64,000 nt of DNA, taken from Chamaecyparis obtusa. Taxonomy: Eukaryota > Streptophyta > Pinopsida > Cupressales > Cupressaceae. Positions 1 to 12,250 of this stretch are shown here, piece after piece. The position numbers were made by a program, and so were the translations under genes. Position 1 is the first letter of the stretch. Every line of letters begins with the position of its first letter. The notes beneath the pieces are model-generated. The model saw only the letters and a program-made list of their open reading frames with translations, did not search any database and was not told the DNA's origin. The DNA lies in assembly GCA_027943335.1 (NCBI GenBank), contig BSBK01002801.1, positions 146,001-210,000 of the forward strand, given 5' to 3'.

Positions 1-1199
1 GACAACATAGGGGCCTATCCAAGTAGGCTCGAACTTTCCTTTCTTTTCTAGATGTCCTTGGACTTTCTAATTTTCCTTTACGACCATGTCACCTACTTGG
101 AATTGTCTAGGATGGACCTTCTTGTTATAACTCCTTTTGAGTCGATTCTGGTATGAAACCAAATGATCATAGGCTTGATGTCTCTTTTCATCTAATAGGT
201 CTAGCTGTGTAAGGCATGCCACACAATAGTCTTCATCAGTGGTATAGTTCTTCATGGAGACACACAATGATGGGATCTTGACCTCAATTGGTATAATGGC
301 TTTGACACCATATACAAGGGAATATGGAGTGGTGTCTATGGGTGTATGAAAGGAAGTACACTAGGCCCAAAGGGTGGGATTTATTTGGAGGTGCCAGTCA
401 TGACCAAAATCATTGACAACATTCTTGAGGATTTTTAAGATTGTTTTATTGGTTTCCTCAGCTTCATCATTTCCTTGGGGGAAGTATGGACTGGAGAAAT
501 GGTGATGGATGTGGAGTCTAGCACATAGATCATCCACATGCTAGTAGTAAGGGTGAGCAGAATCACTTCAACCTACTTTGTAAAATAATCTATGGCAGTG
601 ATTATGTACTTATGTCCATTTGAAGAAAGGGGAGTGATCAAGCCAATGGGGTCAAAGCCCCAACATGAAAATGACCAAGGTGGCACAATGGGCTACAAGT
701 TTTGTGCTAGTGCATGAATTAGATTTGCATGCTATTGACATGGTAGGAATTTCCTGACAAATTCACAAGCGTCATGTTTCATGGTTGGCCAATAATACCC
801 AACTTGAAGAAACTACTTTTCTAGAACTATGCCACTTGTGTGGGCACTACAAATTCTAGTGTGGACCTCTTGTAAAGCCAGGACAGCCTCATTTGAATCT
901 AAACACCTAGAAAGGATATTGTGATATCTATGATGATAAAGGGTGTTGGCCACAAGAGTGTAGCAGGAAGCTCTTTGAATTAGGTTTTGGCATTGGTTAT
1001 TAGTGAGATGGGGAGATATGATACTATTCTTTAGATATGCATGGATGTAGTGGTACCATGAGGACTGAGGACCAACCAAGACACACACTATTTCTGCATC
1101 GACATTCTCATAAGCAAGCATGTGTAGCTGCTTGACTAAGAATTTGTATTGTGATGAGCCATGTGGGATTTCCAATAAGGATCCAATGGTTGCCATTGT
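1..1199 (-). pseudogene. Integrase, Tat-lineage Ty3/gypsy (element A), broken
   Basis: This is the 3' part of pol, which would insert the cDNA into the host chromosome. On the minus strand, 1196-813 reads the region before the HHCC zinc finger and its first His residues (LQEVHTRICSAHTSG). Near 660-640 is the first catalytic Asp in a WGFD context. 267-67 is the C-terminal part (NYTTDEDY to QVGDMVVKEN), and 60-1 enters the GPY module (FEPTWIGPYVV). Compared with E, about 97 bp are missing at 540-546. That removes the segment with the second catalytic Asp and shifts the frame. The protein cannot be functional. Confidence 0.9.
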
Positions 1200-1229
1200 G
1201 TCATCTTTTTTTTGAAGCCTTGGTATCTA

Positions 1230-1859
1230 TGTGAACTATATATTTAGGAAATGATCTTTTAGTCTATCCACTAGTTCTTTGTAGAGTAGCAACTTGTCAT
1301 CCTTTGTCTGAAATTCATCTAGGACTTACTTTATAATCAGTTGTGAATCTCCAAACACTTGTAGTTCTATGATATTCCACTGGATGGCTATTTTGAGACC
1401 TAAGATGAGTGCCTCATATTCTGCAATGTTATTAGTACATGGGAATCCTAATTTGAATGATTTTGGAATATAATCACCTTGAGGTGTGACGAATAGGATT
1501 CCTACCCCTGATCCATGCGATGTATAGGAGCCATCAAAGTATAGCTTCCACATGGGTTTTTCTTTGATCATACATAGGTGCTCATTAGGGAATTCCATGA
1601 TTAGTGGATAGGCATCCACCAGTGGTGCTTCTGCTAGTTGATTGACAATTACTTTCCCTTTGATTACTTTCTGATCTATGTACTGGATGTCAAACTCATT
1701 GAGTAGCATGACCCATTTTTCCATACAGCCTATGAGAGTTGTCCTTGATAACGAATACTTGAGTGCATCCACCTTTGAGATGAGCTTGATTATGTGGCTG
1801 AGCATGTAATGTCTAAGATTTTGAGTGGCGAAGACCATTGCAAGGCATGCTTTCTCCAT
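1230..1859 (-). pseudogene. RNase H tail plus archaeal-type RNase H (element A)
   Basis: One open stretch (1859-1326) covers the end of the Ty3-type RNase H linked to RT (MEKACLAMVFATQNLRHYM) and continues into a second RNase H domain. The second domain has WKLYFDGS near residue 102, EYEALILGL and FGDSQLIIK, the Asp and Glu positions of the archaeal/plant-like RNase H family. A dual RNase H is the established hallmark of the plant Tat lineage. The open frame ends at a stop just after LIIK, and the remaining codons to about 1230 lie beyond it. The start at 1859 is only the first Met in a fragment; the real protein is the pol polyprotein. Confidence 0.9.
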
Positions 1860-3391
1860 CGGTGAATAATTGAGCTCATAGCCAACTAAAGTTCAACTGA
1901 TATAATAAATGGCTCTTTCTTTGTTGTCATCATCATGTTGTGCTAAGAGTGCTCCTAGTGCTATAGTGGTCACTGAGATGTAGAGTATGAGAGGGCATCC
2001 TAAAAATGGTGGTACAAGAATGGGAGAGTTAGCTAGATATTCTTTGATCTTCTCAAAGCTTCTTTGACAGATAGGATCCCATTTGAAGCTTCTGTCCTTG
2101 TGGAGAAGATGTGTGAAAGGTTGGCACTTGTCTACCAGCTGTGAGATAAATTGATGCACTAATTGGAGCTTTCCTTGTAGTCTCCTAAGCTTCCTGAGTG
2201 TTCTAAGAGGAGGCATTTCCATAATGGCTTTGACCTTTTTGGGATCAATCTCTGTGCCATGCCATGAGACTATAAAGCCTAGTAGCTTTCCAGATATTAA
2301 ACCAAAGACACACTTCTTTGGATTCAACTTCAAGCCATAATGATGCAGATGATCAAACACACTCTCAAGGATGTCTAGGTGTTCACCTCATGTTTTAGAT
2401 TTTTCAAGAATGTCATCCCCATAGTCTTCCAGGATCTTTTGGATCACATCATGGAATATGGTGGTCATCACTCTCTGATATGTGGCTCCTGCATTCTTTA
2501 GCCCAAATGGCATCATGTTGTAACTAAAGGTACCCCATGGAGTGGTGAACATTGTTTTATGTTGATCTTCATCTGCTATTCGGATCTTATTGTAGCTGAG
2601 AAGCTATCCATGAGTGACAACATTTCATGGCTCACTGTAAGGTCTACGATCATGTCTATGTTGGGTAGTGGGAAATCATCCTTTGCACATGCTTTGTTTA
2701 AGTCCCTGAAGTCTATGCAGATTCTTATCTCACCTGAAGGTTTAGTGACAAGTACCATGTTGGAGATCCACTCAGAGTAATCAATGGCTCTGATGATCTT
2801 GGCTTCTAGGAGCTTCTTGAGCTCTACTTTTACTAACAAGGCCACTTTTGGATACAATTTTCTTAGCTTCTTCTTGACTGGTTTGACATTGGGATCCATT
2901 CCAAGATTGTGCACAATGAGATTTGGATCAAGCCCAAGAATATGCGCATATGACCATGCAAAGTTTGTAGTGGCTGCTTGGAGTAGTGCAGTGAGAGCCA
3001 TTTCTTCACCCTCTATTAAAGATGCTGCAATGTAGGTGATTCTTGGACATTCTTCTATGCCCAAGTTGACTAGTTTGGTTTCCTCAATGATGATAGGTGA
3101 TAGCTCTGGTCTGTACTCTTGGATAGGAGGGAGAGGCAAGTCTCCATCTTCTAGTGCCTTAGAGAGGTTTTCACCAGAAGATATGCCCTTTATTTTCTCT
3201 TTTTTGGAGTCAGAATGTGCTCGAGAAGGGTTTTCACACAAGGACTCATTCTTTTCTTTTTCTATTTCAATTTTGTGACTAAAGCTTGCCTCTTCCCCAA
3301 AATATCCTTTAAGCTCGAGCTTACAGACATGAGTTGACTCTAAATCTTGATCTACTTGTTGGTATGATGCTCCCATGAACCTTAGGAGCAC
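1860..3391 (-). pseudogene. Reverse transcriptase (element A), broken
   Basis: Minus-strand 3391-2576 reads the acidic pre-RT linker and then the RT N-terminal half (KVALLVKVELKKLLEAKIIRAIDYSEWISNM, then IRICIDFRDLNKA). After a stop and frame change, 2360-1893 reads the C-terminal half and the start of connection/RNase H (LKLNPKKCVFG, LGFIVS). The catalytic box lies around 2430-2412 and reads YGDD in context. YVDD is usual for plant Ty3 elements, so the two Asp are kept but the residue before them has changed. The domain is split over at least three frames. Confidence 0.9.
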
Positions 3392-3419
3392 TTGTGTGCT
3401 TTGGAACTCATCGATGTGT

Positions 3420-4674
3420 GTGACACTTAGTTGGTCCTAGTCTATGAGTTCAGGGTTGATGAGAGGTAGTTCTATGAGGTTAATGGTGATTTGAAGGAGG
3501 ATAGAAGTGCCCAGGAAGGTATCATTGTCGAAGATGTCATCATATGATTTCTTTACTTTCTCTTTGGGATGTCTTTGATCTCTATGAGGTCATCCTAGCT
3601 ATTCAAGAAGGGAATGTTAGTCATGTTGGTGCCCCCAGTTATGGTATTGGGATCTTCTATACATAGGTGAGGGGTATTAAAGCCAAGACCCTAATGTTGT
3701 AGATTCTTTGATGCTATGATGGGGTCTTTTCTTCTGCCTTCTTGTGGTCCTAGACCACCTCCTTGATATTTCCATTGCTCAAGGGTGTACTTATGTGATT
3801 GGGGATATTTTTCTTTCAAGTAGCCAAGAAGTTGAGTGTCATGTGGCAGGGGATTTCTGTACAACCACCTATTGATGTCAAGGTCCATCTCTTGACTATT
3901 TATGTTGCCATGGGAAACAAAAGTCATGGGTCCCATTTGCTTGATTTCATGATTTATTTCAGTGGGTTCACTTTGGTGACTTGGGCACCCTTGTGTATGT
4001 GGAACAGGTGGGAGGTCCCCTACTACAAATACATCATTCAGGGTGTATTCACCATATCCCTAATTATTGATCTTGACAAAGGAGAGAGTAGATGCTAGGA
4101 TTGTCTCTGGATCACTATGGGATCGTGAGGAATTGGTGATAGAAGTGCCAATGTCGGTTCTAGGACAATGGGTGGAATGAGGGAATGATGCTTCCATCAC
4201 ATAGTAGTATGTGAAGGGTTGGGGGTTTGCATGGATGGTGACCTTAATGCCTTGATATGGGAATTTGAGGCATTGATGGTAAGTAGATGGTACAGCCTTG
4301 ATGGAATGGATCCATGGTTGGTTGAGGAGGATGTTAAATGGTAAGTCAAGATCAACAACATGGAAAATGGTGTCTTGCATTGCTGGGCCTAACTAGATAG
4401 GAAAAAGAATAGTACCTTCAGAGGTACGCTCCAAGTTTTCATATGCCTTGATAGTGATTACTTCATGTGATATGTCAGCCTTTGTAAATCCTATCTGTTG
4501 AATGAATTTCAAAGTACACAAGTTTAGGGCTGAGCCATTATCTATCATGACCCTTTTAATGGAAAAATCTCTAACCATGATGGCAATGCAGAGAGGGAGA
4601 TTGTGGTCAGGTGCAATGGCTGGTATGTCAGATGGCTTAAAGGATAGAGCACAGGATGCAGATAGATGTCCCAC
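3420..4674 (-). pseudogene. Aspartic protease and linker region of pol (element A)
   Basis: 4674-4393 reads a retroviral-type aspartic protease segment with the active-site motif MIDNGSALNLC and a preceding stretch (MGHLSASCALSFKPSD) that aligns with E at 55179-55460. 4380-4060 continues the same protein (DLDLPFNILLNQPWIHSIK) in a shifted frame. The long acidic linker before RT follows at 4060-3420 with pieces such as GNINSQEMDLDINRWLY (3936-3691). The protease would cut Gag-Pol into mature proteins. Stops and frame changes make this a pseudogene. Confidence 0.85.
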
Positions 4675-5197
4675 AAGGTTCTCAAATTGGATGGTGTTAA
4701 TGTCTTTGGGGACATGTCCTTCTTGGAGGGATCTATTGAGAATCTCTTGATGGAGGGGTGAAGTGCAGAGAAGGTTGAGGATGGAGATTTGGGGAGGTGT
4801 GTTCCCAAGATGTTCTATATGGTTGTATTGTGCATTGTGTGTTGGCCTTGGACATGCACCAGTGATAGTTATCTAGCCTTGGCATGTGGTGACATCACAC
4901 TGACTATCTGATCCTTTGACATGAATGTCATTGATTATGGGCTCGACTTGGGTTATACATCCAACAAATTTTTCATAGTTGATATAAGCAGTAGTGTAGT
5001 CTTTGTGGTCATCATGATCTCCTTGTTTGCCTTTACCTTGGTTCTAGGGAGGAGGATTGATATTGTCTTGGTTCTTCCCATTGTTGTGTTGTGGGAACAC
5101 ATTCTGATAAATTTGCAAATTGGCATTAGGTGAGGCTTGCGTAGGTGTGTCTACTTAGATCTCCTTTTTGTCGATGAGATCTTGGATGTAGTACTTG

Positions 5198-8007
5198 AGA
5201 TTCATACACCTTAGGGTAGTGTGTCCTTTGACATGATGATAATCATAGTACTCATGATCTTTATATCAGTTAGGCTTGGGAGTTGTTTCATCGAACTGTT
5301 GGGTTGGTGGGTACATGATTAGGTTGGTTTTGGCCATTCGGTGAAAGATAACATCTAGAGGTTCACTAAGTGGTGTGAAGGTTCTCTTCTAATGGGTTTG
5401 GGCTTTAGGTCTATTCTGATTGGGAGTAGTGGAGATGGCATTAGCATGATTAGTTTGGTTTGCTTGAGGTGCTTGTTGTTGATAGTGTTGTTGATTATCT
5501 TGAGGTTGATACTGCTGCATATGTTGCTGATTGATTTTTTGTTGTTGTTGATATGAAAGAATAGGTGTAGGGCCAGCCACAATGATTTGGACATCCTTGG
5601 TGTTAGTGGCTCCATTAGTAACAGTGTTTTTGTTATGATTCTAGTAATAGGGTTTGTCATTACTAGATTTTTTGTGGGAATAATCTTTGTGATGTTGGAT
5701 TGTGCCTTTGTCTAGGAGACCTCTTTTGATATCTATCCCCTTTCCTTTGATGTCTTGATATATTTGGATGTAGTTCATCCTCATAAAGTGGGATAGTTTT
5801 GGATGCAAGTTATTGATAAAGATCTTGGTTAGATGCTTCTCAGGTCATTGATATGATAACCTGGTCTTGATTTTTTTCCATCGATGCAAGTAATCTACTA
5901 GGCTTTCTCCTTCTTTCTATTTTTAGTTACAAAGGTCTAGCAAGGTCAACTCATTCTTGACATATTGGGCATATTGGACCATGAACTTCTTAGAAAGCTT
6001 GGAAAAATTTGTGATGGTTCCACAAGGTATCTTGTAAAACCACTCAATAGAAGTTCCTCCCAAGCTTTTGGGGAATAGGTGCAAAAGATAATTATCATTA
6101 TAAGCCACCTCTTGGCATGCCATATAGAATTATTTGATGTGGTTTAAAGGGTCTCCTTTCCCTTGATATTTATCAAACTTGGGTGTCTCAAAGTGCTTAG
6201 GGAAAGGAACAACTATGATCAATCGATCAAATGGATAGAGACACACCTCTTCAAACTTGAAGGTCTTATTTTTGTGCCATCTTTGAGCTCCTTAAGAGAA
6301 TTCCTCATTTCTTCCCACTCAGCATTGATCATAGTTGGAGTGGGTACTCCCATTTGGAAAGGATCTAGTGGTGTTGGTGAATAAGGGTGATTTTGAGGTG
6401 GATATTATGGAGTGGGATATGGAGATTTCCCAGCAAGATAGGCAGATTGGAATGGATTTTGGGGTGATGATTGCTAGGAGGATATTGTTGCTGAGGCACA
6501 GAGGTGTATTGCGATGGAGGATATGGAACTACTTGCTATTGGGGTATGATGGGATGTTGTTGCACTAGATAGGATGAAGCTTGTTACCTATAGGGAATGA
6601 TAGGGGTTTTTTGTTGTTTGTACAAGGAAGTATTGCTGTTGTGGAGGAGGCTAGTGGAATCATGCAACTTTCTAATAAGATGGCCCTCATTGCACTTGGC
6701 TTTATGCTTGGTTGATGTAGGATGGATGTGTTCCTGCATTGCATAGGGGTGGAACTAATGTAGGGAAGCTGAAAGTAGAGGCAGTTGGGCAAGGTAGCTT
6801 GAGAGATGGGAAGAACTTTGTTGTTGGGGTGGTGGAACCACATGAGATGTGAAGGGTGGAAGAGATAGAAAGTTAGTGTATGATGGAAAGGATGAAGCTG
6901 GTAGAGGCTATGCTTGTTGTTGTTGTGTTTCTTGGGAGAAGGTGGCTTATTGGTTTTCTGGTATGCATGCAGAGAAGTGTGTTGGTATTCTGAAAGCTAA
7001 CATTTCTTCTTTAGTGAGGCCCCATCGAGAACCAGTGCACAATGGGAACTATGATGTGGAGGATGCTAGGAAGGTAGATGTGATGGGAGTTTGGGACATG
7101 AAAGGAAGATTTGAAAACCCCATGGAAGGCATACTTGTTGTGGATGCAATTTGTTGGGCTTGTGCTAGGGTAAATGTTTGTGGGGCATGAACAAAGATGC
7201 CTGCATTCCCCACAAAAAAGGTGGTGTTGATGTGGAAGCTTGCTAGGAGGAAAATGATTGCATTGCCCCTAGAAATGATGGCATGGGTGTAGAAGCTTGT
7301 GGACTGAATGGGAAGGATGATTGTGTTGCCCATAGGAATGGTGGTATAGAAGTAGAGGCTTGTTGGGAGAAAGGGGGAAATGATTACATTTCCCCTTGAA
7401 ACAATGACGTTGCTTGGTCCATGGAAGGTAGAGGAATTGCTTGTGCAAAGGCTTGCGTGGGAGGTGGTGTTTTGTTTTGTGAAAATCTTTGGGTAGGAAT
7501 GATGGTTTGAACTACTATGGAAGATGATGGTGCACCTATGAGAGGAAATGGAATGGATTTTGTTGCTTGTGTTGTAGGGCTTGTGAAACTACTTTGCAAA
7601 AGAGGAGGGATGGGCAAAGCTGCTTGTGATATGTAATAAAGTGGATCAAGGATTTGTTGGATGATGGGGGTGTATGCTTCTACTAGAATTCAGATGGTGT
7701 TGATGGGAATGTGAGGTTGGAGATATGGTGGAATGGGAGTACCTTCCCATGTGAAGTTATCCAACATGTTTTGTTGATTCTGAGTAGTGAGTGCACTAAC
7801 TATTTGTACATTCCCTGGATGATTCATGAATGTTTCTATTGCAAAAGAAGCTGAGGGGATATTGGGATCATCCCATACATTACCAGTTTGTTGGATCTGG
7901 GGATCATAAGCTACCATTGCATTGGTAGAAATGTTGGGATCGGATGAGCTTTTGATCTGATAAAGATCCATGTTCCTTCATTTTCTAGATCTTGTCTTGA
8001 TGGGCAT
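5198..8007 (-). pseudogene. gag (element A), broken
   Basis: The likely start ATG is at 8007-8005, matching the E gag start at 51901 (both encode MP, two variable residues, then TRS). A stop follows nine codons in. The N-terminal half is a long Pro/Gln/Ser-rich region (7971-7049, several frames). The core is at 6123-5923 (MACQEVAYNDNYLLHLFPKS, then WFYKIP), typical of plant Ty3 Gag. The C-terminal nucleocapsid region near 5254-5198 reads DYHHVKGHTT, then LRC. This is the CX2HX4HX4C knuckle with its first Cys changed to Tyr. It is broken by many stops and indels. Confidence 0.88.
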
Positions 8008-11000
8008 GGAGTGGAGATCTAAAGATGTAGATGGTAGATGGATGCAAGATACTTTTAAAAGACACTATATAATGATGGATGCAAGTCTAAGAAACTTCTA
8101 AGGATGGTGGATTTCTAAAATGTGATGCAAGGATTTGGATCAACTCTAGGGATGGCGAAAATATTTGAAGGATTGGTGAGATGCTCTGATTTGGATTAAG
8201 GATGGCGGAAGATTGGCGAGAGATGGTGAAAGATTGGTGAAATGCTTGGTGATGAAAGGGGCTTTGGTGGGATGCTCTGATTTGGATTAAGATTGGTGGA
8301 TGATTGGTGGGATGCTGGTGGAATATTACTAAGTGTTAACAAATGAGCTATTTTTTTCTCGATGGAGGATCAATGGTAGGATTTGGTCAACCTAGGATAG
8401 ACTAATGATCTTTGCCCAACTAGATTCTTATCAATGCAATCCAATCTCTTTCTCAAGATGATGAGGTTGTGCAAGGACAAATTGGATTTCCTTTAGACAA
8501 TGCTCTATCAAAGGGGGTGATTTCTAATTTAGGATAGGGATTGAAAACAACTGAAAGGTTTTGAACACTAAGTGTTTTTGGATTTGGATCACTAGATTTG
8601 ATGAAAGGATGGTGGGTCTTGACTTGGATAGTGGATGTTGGATTTGGATCAAGGTTTTGGGATTATGATTGTGGATTGTTGATGGAAGGATGGTGAAGGA
8701 TGATGGAATGATGTTATTTCTAAGAGGATGACCTAGATGCAGCTGAAATGGATGACTTATGATGTAACTAGGAAGATGATGATGAATGCAACTAAGAATG
8801 ACTTAAGATGAAACTAAGGATTGGTGGTGATGCAAGGATGAAACTAGGATGAGATAGGATGAAGGACTATCAAGATAAGTTTTGTGATCTCGAAGGTAGA
8901 ATGGATATGTGATGGATCCAGCTAGTCTTCTCTCTCTAGATTGACGTAGTGATGGTTAACTTGGAATCGATATGCAAACTTCTTGACTCTTGCATTGTAC
9001 TTGATGTTTTCTAGTCTCTCTTGATTTTTCTCTTCTACTTGGATCACTTTAAGGGAACTTTGGTGATCTTTGAGATTTCTCTCTAAAAATTTCTTCTCTT
9101 GGTAGACTAGGGATCTAGGAAGTTTAGCCTTTTTATGTTGGGTCAAATCTGACATAGCTTGGAAAGATTCTAGTAATTGTTTTTAAATAAGGCTTCGAGT
9201 GTCTGATTTTGAAGGGACTCTTCTGCAAGGTTTTGTTTCAAAAGCTTTTGGTCCAACTTTATGATATCTCGATGGAAAAGGACTAACTTGATGATAGATA
9301 CCCTAAAAACAATCCTGACAAGGGAAAAAGTGACCTTGTGGAATACAAGCAATGACTTTAACTTTTGAATCTGAGAGAAAGCTTTGAAAGGTGTATATTC
9401 TAACAAGTGTTTTCACTGAGCTTTTGACTATGCAATCACTTCAAGCAGATCTACCTAAATGGAGATGAGTATCAAAATCCTTTCCCACAGCTTGATACCC
9501 CAAAAAGGGGATACATATGGTGAGTATCTTAAGGTGATCTGGTAAACCCCTTGGATTAGTTCTTGCACAAGGATTCTGATACCTTCGGGTGTAGATAGGG
9601 TAGCTTTTGATTTAATAGGTTTGTAGTTATTCCATAGAGTCCTCCCAATCATTTTGTATGCACATGACTCACTTAAGAGCCTAGTTGACCATGTCGAAAT
9701 AGTAGGAATTATTCACCTACCCCGGGCTACCATCAACATGTATTGCCCAAGCTTGAGGGGACGTAAGAAAGAGTTTGCTCAATGATTTATTTCTATACCA
9801 GTCGAGGAAGGTACCAGTTTGAGGTCATTCTCTAGAGAGGAAGTTCTTTTCTCTCTGGACAGGCCTCTCTAAAAGTAAAATAGGTGAACTTGTCTAAGTT
9901 CAAGTGTTTTACGTCACTTAGATTAATAAGGATTTGTAGAATTTTGAAGACTCCTAGAAAGCACAACAAACAAATGTTATGTTCCCAAATTGATTAAGTG
10001 ATTGAATTGAAATTTTGAAAACACAAGTTTTTAAGGTTTTGATTTGTTCTTTCCTTTTTGAAAACAAGAACTTTGAGCGATTACAGTTTCTTTGTTTGGG
10101 CATTCAAGATTGAGTTTGCATGATTTTAAGAATTTTGATTTGAAATTGAAAGGAAGGGAATAGAGATTCTCTTCATTCATCATTTTAAGTCACTCAAGAG
10201 TGTGTTTGATTTGGAGTCAAAATAAAAATGACTCTTTTGGACCTTGGTTTTTCATTCAAGATTTTGTGTGCTAGTTTTCATGTTTTATGCCCAAAATGAG
10301 GTTCCTAGATTGATTTGATGCATGAAAACTTTAGGAAAAATTCAATATTTTGCAACAAGAAACTTGTTCATATCAATAGAAAAGGCCTTAGGACTGATTT
10401 AGGAAATTTTAGGAACCTTTAGGAATGTTTAGGAACCAATTAGGAAAGATTAGCAAAGATTTGGTTGATTTTCTTCCTAGTTTGCATGAGACTTTAAAAG
10501 AACTTTGAGATATTGCAAATAAAGTTCATTTTAGCTTTGATTGATGAATTGAGTTTGATTAAGGAACATTTGAATGCATGTAGGATTTATTTGGAACCAA
10601 TTTAGATTTGAAATGAAAATATGAAGTTCTTTTTAAGTACCCAAAATTTGGAGTGTTCCTAGCTTGCATGAATGCACTCTAAAACCCTAGATTTGTTTGA
10701 AAGATGTTATTTTTAACCAAAAGAAAGACATTAGAATTGATTTTCAGTGTTTTAATACCAATTAGTAATTATTTTAGTTGATTAGGAATGTTTAGGAAAC
10801 ATTTGCAGATTTGTCCCTTAAGGGCATTCAAAAAGTTCATTTTAAGCCTGAAAAGGAAGTGTTTGAGTTCCTAAACTTTCAAAAGAGTTCATGAGCCTTA
10901 AGGCCTTAATTATTTGGTGATAATTTTGCCTCCATGAAGTACCTACAAGTATTGGATGTTATAAATTACAAGCTTGAATCCTTAGGGTCACTAGGATCCC

Positions 11001-12229
11001 CAAATAGGCCCAAAAAACCAAGAAAAATCATGTTTAGGGCCTCAAATGAACTCCCTTCCTCCCATATGATTTTTGGGGCTAGAAATTATTTCAAATTATA
11101 GTCTAATACAAAAATTTTCAAGATATTATGACAATTTCATGCTTCCCATATGATTTTTGGGCCAAAAAAGTGCTAAAAATGGCCTAAAAATCACTTAAAA
11201 CAGGCCCATATGACAATATACATCATTTTGTATGATTTTTTGGGGTTTCCCATATGAAAATTGGTCAAAAAGTTCAAAACTCATATGACATTGTAATAAA
11301 ATTGATGCACAAGCATCCTGGGTGTAAGAGCAATCTTACATCACCCAAAAATCATTATGGTTTCTTTTCAATAAGGGCTATCTTGTGCAGAGCTTCTATT
11401 TATGGAAATTTACTATTTTTAGTAATTATAGCTTAGAATGGTCTATTTTCTTCCCTAGAGGTTCATTTTGGTTGTATCAGCTTGCCAGTAAAGTTTCATT
11501 TCCAGATCAAGTCTAGTTTTGAAGATATTGAAAATTTTCAGTATTGGCAGTAGGGTACAGAAACTTTGAACTCAGTTTTGAAGGCTTTAGAGGTCATGAA
11601 TGAGGTCAAAAATTTGGTTGAATGAAGCTTTCTTATTTTATCATTGTAGAGCACTTCGTGCCCTTTCCAAAATGGGGTCATAATAGTCAATCAGGTCAAT
11701 GGGTGATGACTTATGGTCTCCAGAAGTTGGGTCACCTGAAATGGCAGAAAATAAATTTCCTTCAAAATTTTTGTTTGGGTTTCAAAAGTTGTTTTGAGCC
11801 AACTTTGATGTAATAAATTGAAAAATAAAATAATTCTAGGGTTAGTCAGCCTTAATGGCTAAATTTCTGGAACCTTCCCAGGCGGTGGAAAATTGTCTAT
11901 ATAAGGAAGGCCCATAGTGTTGTGTAGGGTAGTTCTGGGAGTTCTAGGTAGATCTAGGTAATGATTCGAGGCTTTTTCCTATAGAATATTGTAAGGGAAA
12001 ATGCCCATGTGGCTTTTCATATTGTAATTCTAAAATTTGTAATTCCACATTTGTGGAGATAATAAGAAGCCCATTTTTTGTTCTTGAAAATTGTTGTTGT
12101 TTATCTATTTTTGTTATGTGTTTTTGGTATTAAGGGGAGCACCCTTCATCAAAATTCCATCTTGGAGGTGTGAAAGATGAATTTTTTGGCCAAAAAACCA
12201 AAACAAAATGCAATTTTGAGGCTTTTGGA
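8008..12229 (-). other. Leader (5' untranslated region) of element A
   Basis: This 4.2-kb stretch lies between the primer site and gag. No Gag or Pol domain is visible. It contains the conserved small ORF (8922-9155), an upstream Met/Lys-rich remnant (9406-9170) that aligns loosely with E 50580-50780, the four-element conserved block (9514-9583), and five copies of a short motif with core CATATGA at 11061-11288. From 9960 to 11900 it is AT-rich and repetitive, with recurring phrases around TTAGGAA. The 8040-8900 stretch is GATG-rich and matches the corresponding region of E (51050-51900) on the opposite strand. Confidence 0.7.
8922..9155 (-). CDS. Conserved small leader ORF upstream of gag (element A copy)
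   Basis: This 77-codon ORF has an equal-length counterpart with the same stop in E (50793-51026). By eye 53 of 77 residues are identical, with strongest conservation in NARVKKFAYRFQVNHHY and the end NLERED. It is rich in Lys, Glu and Gln and looks helical. No known domain was recognised. The reading frame continues a few codons upstream of the Met in both copies, so the true start, or a splice into a longer product, is uncertain. Ogre-type Tat elements are known to carry an extra ORF upstream of gag. This could be an equivalent, which is inference. Confidence 0.55.
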   Translation of the reverse strand: MSDLTQHKKAKLPRSLVYQEKKFLERNLKDHQSSLKVIQVEEKNQERLENIKYNARVKKFAYRFQVNHHYVNLERED

Positions 12230-12247
12230 GAAACACCGGGCGTGCCA
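12230..12247 (-). other. Primer binding site of element A
   Basis: Four bases inside the 5' LTR, the minus strand reads TGGCACGCCCGGTG, beginning with the TGG expected opposite a tRNA CCA end. E has TGGCACACCCGGTG at the equivalent place. I could not assign the tRNA from memory with confidence. It is not the tRNA-Lys site seen in C and D. Confidence 0.7.
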
Positions 12248-12250
12248 AAA

